Below, in pieces: positions 26,282-35,366 of a stretch of 64,000 nucleotides of DNA. The stretch spans positions 3,472,001 through 3,536,000 of the forward strand of contig CBDEUR010000003.1 in the NCBI GenBank assembly GCA_965243345.1. The letters are read 5' to 3'. Below the pieces are notes generated by a model, which saw only the letters and a list, made by a program, of their open reading frames with translations, was not told where the DNA came from and made no database searches. The position numbers and the translations under genes were made by a program. Numbering within the stretch: the stretch's first letter is position 1; every line of letters begins with the position of its first letter. The stretch is from Bin52 sp965243345 (lineage in GTDB: Bacteria; Pseudomonadota; Alphaproteobacteria; Thalassobaculales; Thalassobaculaceae).

Positions 26282-28963
26282 ATGTCCGCTGCCACACTCC
26301 CGGAAACCCGTCGCACGCTTACCGCCGGCGGGAAGCCATACGACTACTACAGCCTTGAAGCGATGGCAGAAGCCGGCTACCCCGGAATTCGCTCGCTGCC
26401 GTACTCACTCAAGATCCTGCTCGAGAACCTGCTTCGTCACATGGGTGCGCGCGGTGTCACCGCCGATGATGCCATCGCGCTCGCGGAGTGGACCCGGGAA
26501 CGCCGGTCTCCGCGGGAGATTTCCTACCGGCCGGCACGGGTGCTGATGCAGGACTTCACCGGGGTCCCCGCCGTGGTGGACCTCGCGGCAATGCGCGACG
26601 CCATGGAAGCCATGGGCGGCGCGCCGGAGAAGATCAACCCGCTCTCGCCGGTCGACCTCGTCATCGATCACTCGGTGATGGTCGACAGTTTCGGGTCGGC
26701 CGACAGTTTCCGGCGCAACGTCGAACTCGAGTTCGAGCGCAACGGGGAACGCTACGAGTTCCTGCGCTGGGGCCAGGAGGCGTTCTCCAACTTCCGGGTG
26801 GTTCCGCCGGGAACCGGGATTTGCCACCAGGTCAACCTCGAGTACCTGTCGCAGACGGTCTGGACCCGGGACGACGGGGGCCGGACGCTCGCCTACCCCG
26901 ATACCGTGGTCGGAACCGACAGCCACACCACCATGGTCAACGGGCTCGCGGTGCTCGGCTGGGGTGTCGGCGGCATCGAGGCCGAGGCGGTGATGCTGGG
27001 CCAGCCCACCTCGATGCTGATCCCGGAGGTGGTCGGGTTCCGGCTGTCGGGCCAGTTGCCGGAGGGAGCGACCGCGACCGACCTGGTGCTGACCGTCACC
27101 CAGATGCTGCGTGCCCATGGGGTGGTCGGCAAGTTCGTGGAATTCCACGGACCGGGCCTCGATCACCTCTCGCTCGCCGACCGTGCGACCATCTCGAACA
27201 TGGCGCCCGAGTATGGTGCCACCTGCGGGTTCTTCCCGATCGACGCCGAGACCATTTCCTACCTCAGGTTCACCGGCCGGGACGAGGAACGGATCGCGCT
27301 GGTCGAGGCCTACGCCCGGGCGCAGGGCATGTGGCGGGAACCGTCGACGCCGGACCCGGTGTTTACCGACACGCTGTCACTTGACCTCGGAACGGTCGTG
27401 CCCTCGCTTGCGGGACCGAAACGGCCGCAGGACCGGGTGCTGCTGTCGCAGGCGTCAAGCGAGTTTGCGCGGGCCTGTACCGAGATGGGCCGGGAGAAGA
27501 TCACCAGCGTGCCGGTGAGCGGTGCTGACTACGAACTCGCCGACGGACACGTGGTCATCGCCGCAATCACCAGCTGCACCAACACCTCGAACCCGTCGGT
27601 CCTGGTTGCTGCCGGCCTGGTTGCCCGCAATGCCAACGCCCGGGGGCTCACGGTCAAGCCGTGGGTCAAGACATCGCTCGCACCCGGCTCCCAGGTGGTC
27701 ACCGGCTACCTCGAGGCGGCCGGACTGCAGCAGGAGCTCGATACCCTCGGCTTCAATCTCGTCGGCTACGGGTGCACCACCTGCATCGGCAACTCGGGTC
27801 CGCTGCCGCCGCCGATCGCCGATGCCGTCGAGGGCGGCGACCTCGTCGTCGCTTCCGTGCTCTCCGGCAACCGCAATTTCGAGGGCCGCGTCAGCCCGCA
27901 CGCCAGGGCCAATTACCTGGCCTCGCCGCCACTCGTGGTTGCCTACGCACTTGCCGGCACCATGACACGCGACCTGTATGCGGAACCGCTGGGCGAGGAC
28001 GGGGACGGCACCCCGGTCTATCTGCGCGATATCTGGCCCTCGAACCAGGAGATCGCCGATGTCATGCGCGAGTGCCTGTCGCGCGAGATGTACCAGTCGC
28101 GCTACGCGGACGTGTTCCGCGGTCCGGAGGAATGGCGCGCCGTGCGTGCGGCCGGTTCCCTGACCTACCAGTGGAACGCCGGCTCGACCTATGTGCAGAA
28201 CCCGCCGTACTTCGAAGGGATGGAGACGACGCCGGCCCCGGTCACCGACCTCATCGGCGCCCGGCCGCTGGCCTTCCTGGGCGACTCGATCACGACCGAC
28301 CACATCTCGCCGGCCGGCTCGATCCGCCAGGACGGCCCGGCCGGCGACTACCTGATGGAACGCCAGGTCCGCCCGTTCGATTTCAACTCCTACGGAGCGC
28401 GGCGCGGAAACCACGAGATCATGATGCGCGGGACCTTTGCCAACATCCGTCTGCGCAATGAACTCGCACCGGAAACCACCGGCGGATTCACCCGCCACCG
28501 GCCGAGCGGCGACGTGATGGACATCTACTCTGCCGCCATGCGCTACCAGGAAGAACAGGTGCCGCTGATCGTGATCGGCGGGCGCGAGTACGGCACCGGC
28601 TCGTCGCGTGACTGGGCCGCGAAGGGAACAAGGCTGCTCGGGATCAGGGCGGTGATCGTTGAGAGTTTCGAGCGGATCCACCGCTCGAACCTGGTGGGTA
28701 TGGGCGTGCTGCCGTTGCAGTTCACCAACGGCGATACCCGCACCTCGCTGGGCCTGCGCGGTGACGAGACCTTCGACATCATCGGGATCGCCGACGGTCT
28801 GACACCGGGGCAGGAGCTCCTGTGCCGGATTCAACCGGCCGACGGCAGCGACATGCGTGAAATCAGGCTGTTGTGCCGGATCGACACCGCCGACGAGGTC
28901 GACTACTACCGCCACGGGGGTATCCTGCAGTACGTGCTCCGCGACATGCTGGACGCGGCGTAG
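26282..28963 (+). CDS. acnA: aconitate hydratase A
   Basis: An 893-residue monomeric 4Fe-4S aconitase that interconverts citrate and isocitrate in the TCA cycle. The cluster cysteines are in ITSCTNTSNPS (near residue 435) and in GYGCTTCIGNSGPLPPP (near 501). Other marks are VDHSV-like VIDHSVMVDSFG, VGTDSHTTMVNGL, and the swivelling C-terminal domain with FLGDSITTDHISPAGSI and GGREYGTGSSRDWAAKG. Length is that of AcnA/IRP-type enzymes. The ATG at 26282 is preceded by CGGAGC at about 8 bases; the frame is open further up, but that part antagonises the divergent NTF2-like gene and has no family match. It stands as a single gene. Confidence 0.96.
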   Translation: MSAATLPETRRTLTAGGKPYDYYSLEAMAEAGYPGIRSLPYSLKILLENLLRHMGARGVTADDAIALAEWTRERRSPREISYRPARVLMQDFTGVPAVVDLAAMRDAMEAMGGAPEKINPLSPVDLVIDHSVMVDSFGSADSFRRNVELEFERNGERYEFLRWGQEAFSNFRVVPPGTGICHQVNLEYLSQTVWTRDDGGRTLAYPDTVVGTDSHTTMVNGLAVLGWGVGGIEAEAVMLGQPTSMLIPEVVGFRLSGQLPEGATATDLVLTVTQMLRAHGVVGKFVEFHGPGLDHLSLADRATISNMAPEYGATCGFFPIDAETISYLRFTGRDEERIALVEAYARAQGMWREPSTPDPVFTDTLSLDLGTVVPSLAGPKRPQDRVLLSQASSEFARACTEMGREKITSVPVSGADYELADGHVVIAAITSCTNTSNPSVLVAAGLVARNANARGLTVKPWVKTSLAPGSQVVTGYLEAAGLQQELDTLGFNLVGYGCTTCIGNSGPLPPPIADAVEGGDLVVASVLSGNRNFEGRVSPHARANYLASPPLVVAYALAGTMTRDLYAEPLGEDGDGTPVYLRDIWPSNQEIADVMRECLSREMYQSRYADVFRGPEEWRAVRAAGSLTYQWNAGSTYVQNPPYFEGMETTPAPVTDLIGARPLAFLGDSITTDHISPAGSIRQDGPAGDYLMERQVRPFDFNSYGARRGNHEIMMRGTFANIRLRNELAPETTGGFTRHRPSGDVMDIYSAAMRYQEEQVPLIVIGGREYGTGSSRDWAAKGTRLLGIRAVIVESFERIHRSNLVGMGVLPLQFTNGDTRTSLGLRGDETFDIIGIADGLTPGQELLCRIQPADGSDMREIRLLCRIDTADEVDYYRHGGILQYVLRDMLDAA

Positions 28964-29092
28964 CGTCTCCCGGGGCTCACCGGTCTCCCGGTCCGCGCAC
29001 AGGCCGGTGGACCGGGCTGGCTGATAGTGCATCACACAGTTCAGATATCTTTTTGCTTGTCAGCTACAGTCCCTCCGGGCACCATTCGCCGG

Positions 29093-29464
29093 ATGGCGGG
29101 TGATGAGCATAGCGGGGGCAATGGCGACGCGGGAAACCGCGTGGCCTTCGACTACATCAAGAGCCAGCATTTCAGGGTAGTGCGAGCTGACGGCGCCATT
29201 GGGGGATTGACCCCTACTGGAGACCTCCATTTTGCCTTGTATACTGAGCGTCACCCCATCCCGAGACGCATCGTACATGAGATAGACAAAGGAGGGCTGG
29301 GTGCCGCGGTACCCAATGAAACAGTCTCCAGAGATGCGATTGTGCGCGAGATGGACGTAGACGTATTCGTGAGCATCGGTGTCGCGCGCAGCCTGCATCA
29401 GTGGCTTGGTGAAAAGATAGCGGAGTGGGAAGCCCTCAACGAAGGCCGTTCACGGGAGAACTAA
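29093..29464 (+). CDS. unknown protein, first gene of a lower-GC three-gene cassette
   Basis: A 123-residue protein I do not recognise with certainty. It reads as a compact alpha/beta domain: DYIKSQHFRVVRADG, then GGLTPTGDLHFALYTERHPIPRRIVHEI (about residues 38-65), and a final helix HQWLGEKIAEWEALN. The pattern 'G-x-TP-x-G-x-h-x-h-x-h-y-x-E-R-x-x-IP' faintly resembles DUF3467-like proteins. The stop is followed one base later by the next gene's GTG, so it is co-translated with the two genes after it. Base composition is visibly lower in GC than the aconitase gene, suggesting horizontal transfer. The start at 29093 is the only ATG; a GTG at 29027 is in frame. Confidence 0.6.
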   Translation: MAGDEHSGGNGDAGNRVAFDYIKSQHFRVVRADGAIGGLTPTGDLHFALYTERHPIPRRIVHEIDKGGLGAAVPNETVSRDAIVREMDVDVFVSIGVARSLHQWLGEKIAEWEALNEGRSREN

Positions 29465-29465
29465 A

Positions 29466-29873
29466 GTGAGTGTGGCTACAGCATCTCAACCCGAATGGGC
29501 TATTCCATGCTCGCGGAATATCGATGGCACCCAACGCCAGGCGAACGACTACTTTGATATATCAACTACGGTTGGACCGTATCGTTTCCATAGATTTCGT
29601 CGTTTGGTGAGTAAATGGCGAGCTGAGACATACTATCTGTCTTCGGTGACAGCCAAAACTCACCATCCTGCTTTCAAGGAAATCGTGGAAATGGGAGAAA
29701 CGGCTGTCCCGTGGATCATTGATGAATTGCGAAGTCATCGGGATTTCCTTTTCGTCGCCCTTCATCTGATAGTGAAGGATGGGCCATTTCTTACCGCTCC
29801 TAGGGGCGAGACGCATAAGTTGATTGATGAGTGGTTGGAATGGGCGGAGAGCAGGAATATCCACCTTGAGTGA
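29466..29873 (+). CDS. unknown protein, second gene of the cassette
   Basis: A 135-residue, lower-GC protein of no family known to me. It has an aromatic-rich N-terminal half with FHRFRRLVSKWRAETYYLSS (about residues 41-60), a helical middle FKEIVEMGETAVPWIIDELR, and LHLIVKDGP followed by a charged C-terminal helix. The last part resembles a short HEAT-like pair of helices (AVPWIIDELRSHRDFLFVALHLI). No catalytic pattern is clear. It starts with GTG one base after the first cassette gene and its TGA overlaps the ATG of the third (TGATG), so the three proteins are probably made in fixed ratio and may interact. Confidence 0.6.
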   Translation: MSVATASQPEWAIPCSRNIDGTQRQANDYFDISTTVGPYRFHRFRRLVSKWRAETYYLSSVTAKTHHPAFKEIVEMGETAVPWIIDELRSHRDFLFVALHLIVKDGPFLTAPRGETHKLIDEWLEWAESRNIHLE

Positions 29874-30313
29874 TGTTTGAAGTGTTCCCGTCCCTTCAAG
29901 AGGACGGATACGAAATAACGAGCCCTGCAACCGTGGTATACAACTGCGTAGCATGGGCAGCAGACGATAATGGAAAATGGTGGGAGCCGGACCCCATAGG
30001 CATATGCTATTGGCCGAAAGGCGTGCCACGCGAATGGACGACTGATGCCGTTGTTGCTGCGTTTGAGACGCTCGGTTATGAGCGTTGCGACAATTGCGAT
30101 CTGGAACCACACATAGAAAAAGTTGCCATCTATGCTGATCCTTCTGGCGTTCCGACGCATGTAGCCTGGCAGATGGCGGATGGTCAATGGAGCAGCAAGC
30201 TCGGTCAAGGAGTGGACATTACTCACGCGACTTTGAGGGGTTTGGAAAGCCCAATATACGGAATGCCCTGCGCATACATGAAGAGACAGCGCACAGACAG
30301 GAAATCCAGCTAG
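29873..30313 (+). CDS. DUF7689-like protein, third gene of the cassette
   Basis: A 146-residue protein with VYNCVAWAADDNGKWWEPD near residues 22-40 and PTHVAWQMADGQWSSKLGQG near 97-116. The conserved cysteine (NCVAWA) and histidine (THVAWQ) with the SKLG tail fit the DUF7689-type pattern and suggest a cysteine-hydrolase-like pair, although activity is not shown for this family. The gene overlaps the stop of the preceding gene by one base and closes the lower-GC cassette; it converges on a small leftward gene. A GTG three bases upstream is an alternative start. Confidence 0.65.
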   Translation: MFEVFPSLQEDGYEITSPATVVYNCVAWAADDNGKWWEPDPIGICYWPKGVPREWTTDAVVAAFETLGYERCDNCDLEPHIEKVAIYADPSGVPTHVAWQMADGQWSSKLGQGVDITHATLRGLESPIYGMPCAYMKRQRTDRKSS

Positions 30314-30327
30314 CCCTTCTGCTTGCG

Positions 30328-30549
30328 TCAGCGTGCATTGGCCGTCGCGCGCGCTATTTCTGATCTTCTCTCTGTGCTTAGGATCCTTTCCCGTGCTCTC
30401 CCGCCTTTCGCCCCAAGCGCCTTCGCGGCAGGGCCCTTCCCGTCATCGTCGAATTCTTCGTGTTCCTCGCCGGTCGCGATTCGCATGACCTTGACGGCGT
30501 TGCCGACGACATCGGCGGGGCGTTTTTGCCCCTGCGGCCCTTTGGGCAT
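30328..30549 (-). CDS. conserved 73-residue basic protein (MPKGPQGQKRPADV family)
   Basis: A small protein starting MPKGPQGQKRPADVVGNAVK, followed by VMRIATGEEHEE and a C-terminal basic helix (ALGAKGGRARERILSTERR, then SEIARATANAR). This pattern is widespread among alphaproteobacteria and is usually labelled 'RNA-binding protein' or hypothetical; I know of no experimental role. The Lys/Arg-rich helix with GGRAR fits nucleic-acid binding. The ATG at 30549 begins at the usual family start; five codons upstream are open but outside the pattern. Confidence 0.75.
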   Translation of the reverse strand: MPKGPQGQKRPADVVGNAVKVMRIATGEEHEEFDDDGKGPAAKALGAKGGRARERILSTERRSEIARATANAR

Positions 30550-30877
30550 GCCTGACCCTCCCATGCTTCCCGCTCAGCATATGGAATCCCGGACCAGGTC
30601 GCGACAGGCCAAATGCCAAACTAGCGCGCAAATCTCACCAAGGGGGAGGCAGCGTTCCAGATCCGGGGTTCTGGCGATCGATGGCCGGGCTTGATCTGGA
30701 AACGATCCGAACGGGCGTCGGCGGGCGGGTATTTCACGTTTCACGGCGCGAAAGTGCACGTGAACAAAACGGAATCAGGTGCGAACCGTCTGCTGCGGTC
30801 CGCGGGTCCGGACACACCTCTGGTGTGGCCGGTCACCCCGGCGTCTGATACCGACGATGTGGTTCGGTATGGAGACT
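30550..30877. other. intergenic strip at the left end of the IS1380-type element
   Basis: About 330 bases with no gene. It should contain the left end of the transposable element whose transposase ends at 30878, but I could not find a terminal repeat here that matches the DNA before the transposase start. Confidence 0.3.
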
Positions 30878-32305
30878 CTACGGTGAGCGGGCCGCGGCAG
30901 TTCGGCGCAGCGCCAGCGCCACCTGTGCGAACAGGTGCTGGCGCGGATAGATCGAGGACAGCGAGAACAGGATCCTGCGGACGCTGAGCCTGATCTGGCA
31001 GGCGATCTTCAACAGTGTCACGCGGATCGTCCCGTACTGGGCCCGTGCCAGTTTCGTCCCGACGAGCCCGACGTCCCGGATAATCTGCAACAGGATCCCC
31101 GCGAACACCGAGAAGTACAGCCGCAGCTGATTGGCGCGCATGGTCGCTGTCGAGGTGCGATCGGCGAACAGGTCCAGTTGCTGTTCCTTGATCCTGTTTT
31201 CCATGTCACCACGGGCGCAGTACAGGTCCTCGTACAGCTCCCGGGCTTCGATCTGCTGACGCGTCAGGCTGGTCACGACAAACCGTGGGTTCCGACCTCG
31301 GCGCCCGGCAAGCACCTCTGCCTTGCCAACCACCCGCCGGCTCCGGCTCCAGCTGGTCACGGTGCGATAGCGAAAGTCCCGGAACCGTCGCGATGCCCGG
31401 CCGGTCGTCACACACCGGCTGTGCGACCGACGCATCTGGCGCGCGATGTGGGCAACCAGACGTGGATTTCTGGCAAGGCCGAACACGTAGTCCACGTCCT
31501 TGGCTTCGCACCAGGCCATGAGCTCCTCGCGGCAGAAACCGGAATCGCCACGAACCAGGATCCGGGTCGTCGGCCACGAGGCACGGATCTGCTCGATGAT
31601 CCGCGCCAGTTCCGTTACCGAGCCGGAAGATGCATCGATGTTCGAACTGCGCAGCCGGGAACACAGAACGTGATCACCGCAGGTGACATACAGCGGCAGA
31701 TAGCAGTAGCAGTCATAGTACCCGTGGAAGAACCGGCCCTCCTGATGACCGTGCAGCGGGTCATCGGTGGCATCGATATCGAGCACGATCTCCCCGGGCA
31801 CCGTGTCGTGCGCGTCCAGGAACAGCGCCACCATCAGCCGATCGATCGCATCCGCGTCGGCAACGATCCGCTTGTAGCGGTGGTCCCCTGCCTCGTCCGG
31901 CGTTCCCAGCTCAAGCCGGTTCAGGGTGCTCGAGCTCGCCAGCGGATGGCCCCGGTCACGCTCGCGCACCCGCTCGGCTCCGGTCAGGTCGTCTCGCCCG
32001 ACTGCCAGTGCCAAAACGCTGTCGTTCCGAAGCTGATCGTGATCGTTCAGGTCCTCGTAGCCCAGGGCGATCCCCATGACCCGTTGCGCCACCAGGCAGG
32101 AAAGGGTGTGTTCCCTCCGCTCCGGGGAGCGATGATCGGTGAAACACCCGGACAGACGGCGGGTCACATCCAGCACGCCGTCGGCCTCGCGCAGAAGTAG
32201 CGCACCACCATCCGATGACAGACGTCCGCCATCAAACCGGGCCGTTACATCACGGCGACCATGTCCTTGGAACACCACCGCGCGCTTGCTACACTCTGTC
32301 TGCAT
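30878..32305 (-). CDS. IS1380 family transposase
   Basis: A 475-residue DDE transposase of the IS1380 type. Marks are the opening VTARFDGGRLSSDGGALLLREAD, then EIVLDIDATDDPLHGHQEGRFFHGYY (the first catalytic Asp and the family's H-G-x-Q-x-x-x-F-F-x-G-Y-Y strip), RILVRGDSGFCREELMAWCE (second Asp) and the late segment QLRLYFSVFAGILLQII. It is full length and unbroken, so probably active until recently. It lies directly before an IS630-type element, separating the small basic-protein gene from map. Exact element ends were not found. Confidence 0.9.
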   Translation of the reverse strand: MQTECSKRAVVFQGHGRRDVTARFDGGRLSSDGGALLLREADGVLDVTRRLSGCFTDHRSPERREHTLSCLVAQRVMGIALGYEDLNDHDQLRNDSVLALAVGRDDLTGAERVRERDRGHPLASSSTLNRLELGTPDEAGDHRYKRIVADADAIDRLMVALFLDAHDTVPGEIVLDIDATDDPLHGHQEGRFFHGYYDCYCYLPLYVTCGDHVLCSRLRSSNIDASSGSVTELARIIEQIRASWPTTRILVRGDSGFCREELMAWCEAKDVDYVFGLARNPRLVAHIARQMRRSHSRCVTTGRASRRFRDFRYRTVTSWSRSRRVVGKAEVLAGRRGRNPRFVVTSLTRQQIEARELYEDLYCARGDMENRIKEQQLDLFADRTSTATMRANQLRLYFSVFAGILLQIIRDVGLVGTKLARAQYGTIRVTLLKIACQIRLSVRRILFSLSSIYPRQHLFAQVALALRRTAAARSP

Positions 32306-32403
32306 GGGGCCGGCTCCCGTGGTAGGTGTAGGTGACTGGAATCACTACATATACCACGGTCAACGGCCCCGTGTCTCTTCCCCATGGTGAGCTTTAGGGG
32401 CTA

Positions 32404-33450
32404 GAGCATATCCGTCATTGAGTGAATCTTTAGGGATTCCCATCAGTTGCGGAATGTGATTCAAGCTGGCTACTGGTGAAGGAGGCCAGCATGGATGACA
32501 CAGCCCTATTCGAATGATCTTCGCGAGCGTGTGGTGAAGGCCCACTTGGCGGGCGAGCCGATCCGCAAGGTGGCGGCGCGCTTCGGTGTCAGCGTCTCTT
32601 CGGTGCCGAAGTGGGTTGCGCGCTTGCGGGCAACGGGGAGTGTGGCGCCGGGCAAGGTCGGTGGTCACCGCCCCTGGCTGCTGGAGCCGCATCGGGAGCT
32701 GGTTCACAGGCTGGTCACCGAGACGCCGCATCTGTCGATCGACCGGCTTCGGGATGTGTTGGCCGCTGCGGGGATCGTGGTGAGCCGGGATACCATCTGG
32801 CGCTTCCTCAGGCGCGAGGGGCTGAGCTTCAAAAAAAACTCTGTTCGCCACTGAGCAGGCACGGGCCGCCGTCGCCCGCAAGCGGGCGCGCTGGCAGGCG
32901 CTCAAGCGCTACCTCGACCCGGACCGTCTGGTCTTCGTGGACGAGACCTGGATCAAGACCAACATGGCGCCGCTCAGGGGCTGGGCGCAGAAAGGAAGGC
33001 GCCTGAGGGGATATGCGCCTCACGGACACTGGCGCACCATGACCTTCCTCGCCGCCCTGCGCGCAGAAGGGATCGGCGCCCCTTGCGTCTTCGACGGCCC
33101 CATCAACACCCGCTGCTTCCAGGCCTGGGTCGAGCAAGAGCTGGTCCCAACCCTGGTGCCCGGCGACATCGTCATCCTCGACAATCTCGCAAGCCACAAG
33201 AGCAAGGCGGTCCGCCAGGCGATCCGAAGCACCGGCGCCCGCCTGTGGTTCCTGCCGCCCTACTCACCCGATCTCAATCCGATCGAGCAGGCCTTCGCCA
33301 AGATCAAACACTGGATGCGAAACGCGCAGAAGCGCGACTTCGAGGACACGTGGCGCCATCTCGGCACCCTCATCGCCACCATCGAGCCCCGAGAATGCCT
33401 CAACTACATCCGAAACGCCGGATATGGTTCCGTCTAGAACGGATACGCTC
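32404..33450 (+). mobile_element. IS630-family insertion sequence, about 1.05 kb
   Basis: Ends were found from sequence: the left end reads GAGCATATCCGTCA (32404 onward) and the right end, reverse-complemented, reads GAGCGTATCCGTTC, matching at 12 of 14 positions. Both ends are flanked by TA (32402-32403 and 33451-33452), the target duplicated by IS630/Tc1-type elements. Inside lies one transposase in two frames. It inserted a few bases after the right side of the IS1380 region. Confidence 0.88.
32495..33437 (+). CDS. IS630 transposase in two frames joined at an A8 run
   Basis: The first frame (32495-32854) encodes the helix-turn-helix half: LRERVVKAHLAGEPIRKVAARFGVS, then SRDTIWRFLRREGLSFKK. 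It leaves frame at eight A's (32831-32838). Reading on one base ahead gives TLFATEQARAAVARKR and then the DDE half (to 33437) with VFVDETWIKTNMA, VILDNLASHKS and PPYSPDLNPIEQAF, i.e. all three catalytic acids. A-runs at this position allow transcript slippage or frameshifting in many IS elements, so this can be the normal way to make a full protein; alternatively one extra A has disabled this copy. Confidence 0.85.
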
Positions 33451-33547
33451 TAATGCACTACTGGTTGACCGGTAACGTTGACCGGCAGATACCGCCAGCG
33501 TACAAGTCCGCGTCCGCCGCACGCACTGACACCGGGCAGGGACACCC

Positions 33548-34342
33548 ATGCCGGACGCCGCCATCAAGATCCATTCCCCGGACGACTTCGACGGCATGCG
33601 CCGGGCCGGGCGACTCGCGGCAGAGACCCTCGACTTCGTCACTCCGCACGTCAGCGCCGGCGTGACCACCGAAGAGCTCGACCGGCTGTGCCACCGGTTC
33701 ATCTGCGACCACGGCGCCGTCCCGGCCCCGCTGAACTACCGCGGCTATCCGAAGTCGATCTGCACTTCGCTCAACCACGTGGTCTGCCATGGCATTCCCG
33801 GACCCAGGGCGCTTCGCGACGGCGACATCCTCAACATCGATGTCACCGTGGTCCTGGACGGCTGGCATGGCGACACAAGCCGGATGTTCACGGTGGGCAC
33901 CGTGCCGGTGAAGGCCGCCAAGCTGATCGACGTCACCCACGAATGCCTGGAACGGGGCATTGCAGCCGTGCGGCCCGGCGCCAGGTTCGGTGATATCGGT
34001 TACACCATCCAGACCCACGCCGAGGCACAGCGCTGTTCCGTGGTGCGTGATTTCTGCGGCCATGGACTCGGGCGCACCTTCCACGCCGAACCCCACGTGA
34101 TGCACTACGGAACCGCGGGCACCGGGCCCGAGATGCGCGAGGGGATGTTCTTCACCATCGAGCCGATGATCAATGCCGGCAGGCACGCGGTGAAGCTCCT
34201 GTCCGACGGCTGGACCGCTGTCACCCGCGACCGCTCGCTGTCAGCCCAGTTCGAACACACCGTCGCCGTGACCGAGAACGGGCACGAGGTGTTTACCCGT
34301 TCGCCGGGAGGACTTGAAAAACCTCCCTACCGGCCGGCCTGA
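33548..34342 (+). CDS. map: methionine aminopeptidase, type I
   Basis: A 264-residue metallopeptidase that removes the initiator methionine from nascent proteins. The five metal ligands can be seen: D98 (NIDVT), D109 (HGDTS), H172 (GHGLGRTFH), E205 (FTIEPM) and E236 (QFEHT), with the substrate histidine H81 (VVCHGIPG). The NYRGYPKSICTSLNHVVCHG strip is diagnostic of type I enzymes. No N-terminal zinc-finger extension is present. It is the first core gene after the IS pair, with its promoter probably in 33453-33547, and it converges on the acuI gene (10 bases between stops). Confidence 0.96.
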   Translation: MPDAAIKIHSPDDFDGMRRAGRLAAETLDFVTPHVSAGVTTEELDRLCHRFICDHGAVPAPLNYRGYPKSICTSLNHVVCHGIPGPRALRDGDILNIDVTVVLDGWHGDTSRMFTVGTVPVKAAKLIDVTHECLERGIAAVRPGARFGDIGYTIQTHAEAQRCSVVRDFCGHGLGRTFHAEPHVMHYGTAGTGPEMREGMFFTIEPMINAGRHAVKLLSDGWTAVTRDRSLSAQFEHTVAVTENGHEVFTRSPGGLEKPPYRPA

Positions 34343-34352
34343 CCGACAGGTC

Positions 34353-35339
34353 TCAGATCCGGATCACCGCCCGTCCGCGCACGTCGCCCGCGAGGATGCG
34401 CCGGCCCAGCGCCGGAAGCTCGTCAAGGGCGTGGACGGTGACCATGCCCTCGAGCCGTTCGGGCTCCATGACCCGGGCAAGCCGGCTCCAGGCCTCGCGT
34501 CGGGGTCCCGCCGGGCACATGACCGAGTCGATCCCGAGCAGGGAGACGCCCCTGAGCAGGAACGGCAGCACCGTGGTCTCGAGCTGGTTGCCGCCGGCCA
34601 GCCCCACGGCCGCAACAGACCCGCCATACGCGATGCGGGTGAGCAGGTTGGCAAGCGTAACGCCGCCGACGGAGTCAATCGCGGCGGCAAACTGCTCACG
34701 CGCGAGCGGTCGTTCGGGGCGGGCGGCAAGTTCCGCCCGATCGATGATCGTGGTCGCGCCAAGCTCCTCGAGATACGGGCCGAGCTCGGGCCGGCCGGTG
34801 GAGGCCGTCACCCGGTATCCCAGCCGCGCGAGCGCCGTCGTGGCCACACTCCCGACACCACCGGCCGCACCGGTGACCAGAACCTCGCCGGCGTTCGGTT
34901 CGAGACCACGCTCCTCCAGCGCCATGATCGCGAGCATGGCGGTAAACCCGGCGGTGCCGAGCGCCATGGTATCCTGCATCGAGAACGAGCCCGGAACCGG
35001 AACCAGCCAGTCGCCGTGCACCCGCGCCTTCTCGGCGTAGCCGCCCCAGCGGGTCTCCCCGACCCGCCATCCGGTCAGCACGACCTCGTCACCGGGCTCC
35101 CATTCGGGATGCGAGGACTGCTCGACGACACCGGCGAGGTCGATGCCGGGGATGTGCGGATAGGTGCGGACCAGCCGCCCTATCCCGCCCAGGATCATGC
35201 CGTCCTTGTAGTTCAGCGTCGAGCACCCGACCCGGACCAGCACGTCGCCGTCCGGCAGGTCCCCTTCGCTGACGGTCTCGACGGCGGCGGAAACGCCTTC
35301 ATCTCCCTCGCGCAACACGAGTGCGCGGAATCCCGGCAT
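34353..35339 (-). CDS. acuI: acrylyl-CoA reductase-type medium-chain oxidoreductase
   Basis: A 328-residue zinc-free MDR of the YhdH/AcuI group, which reduces acryloyl-CoA to propionyl-CoA with NADPH. Marks are STLNYKDGMILGGIGRLVRTYPHIPGIDLAG (about residues 40-70), WGGYAEKARV, GTAGFTAMLAIMALE, and the nucleotide loop VTGAAGGVGSVATTALARLGY (about 154-174). The tail LPALGRRILAGDVRGRAVI is typical. GGAGA lies 6 bases before the ATG. Just upstream in the same direction, 27 bases away, is a thiolase-like gene, so the two could handle short CoA thioesters together; in marine bacteria AcuI detoxifies acryloyl-CoA from DMSP or 3-hydroxypropionate. Confidence 0.88.
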   Translation of the reverse strand: MPGFRALVLREGDEGVSAAVETVSEGDLPDGDVLVRVGCSTLNYKDGMILGGIGRLVRTYPHIPGIDLAGVVEQSSHPEWEPGDEVVLTGWRVGETRWGGYAEKARVHGDWLVPVPGSFSMQDTMALGTAGFTAMLAIMALEERGLEPNAGEVLVTGAAGGVGSVATTALARLGYRVTASTGRPELGPYLEELGATTIIDRAELAARPERPLAREQFAAAIDSVGGVTLANLLTRIAYGGSVAAVGLAGGNQLETTVLPFLLRGVSLLGIDSVMCPAGPRREAWSRLARVMEPERLEGMVTVHALDELPALGRRILAGDVRGRAVIRI

Positions 35340-35366
35340 GTCAGGTCTCCGATACGGACAAACGGA

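Noticed and set aside
30550..32403. terminal inverted repeats of the IS1380-type element
   Set aside because: I compared both flanks of the transposase gene; only weak partial matches were found, so the element ends are not called.
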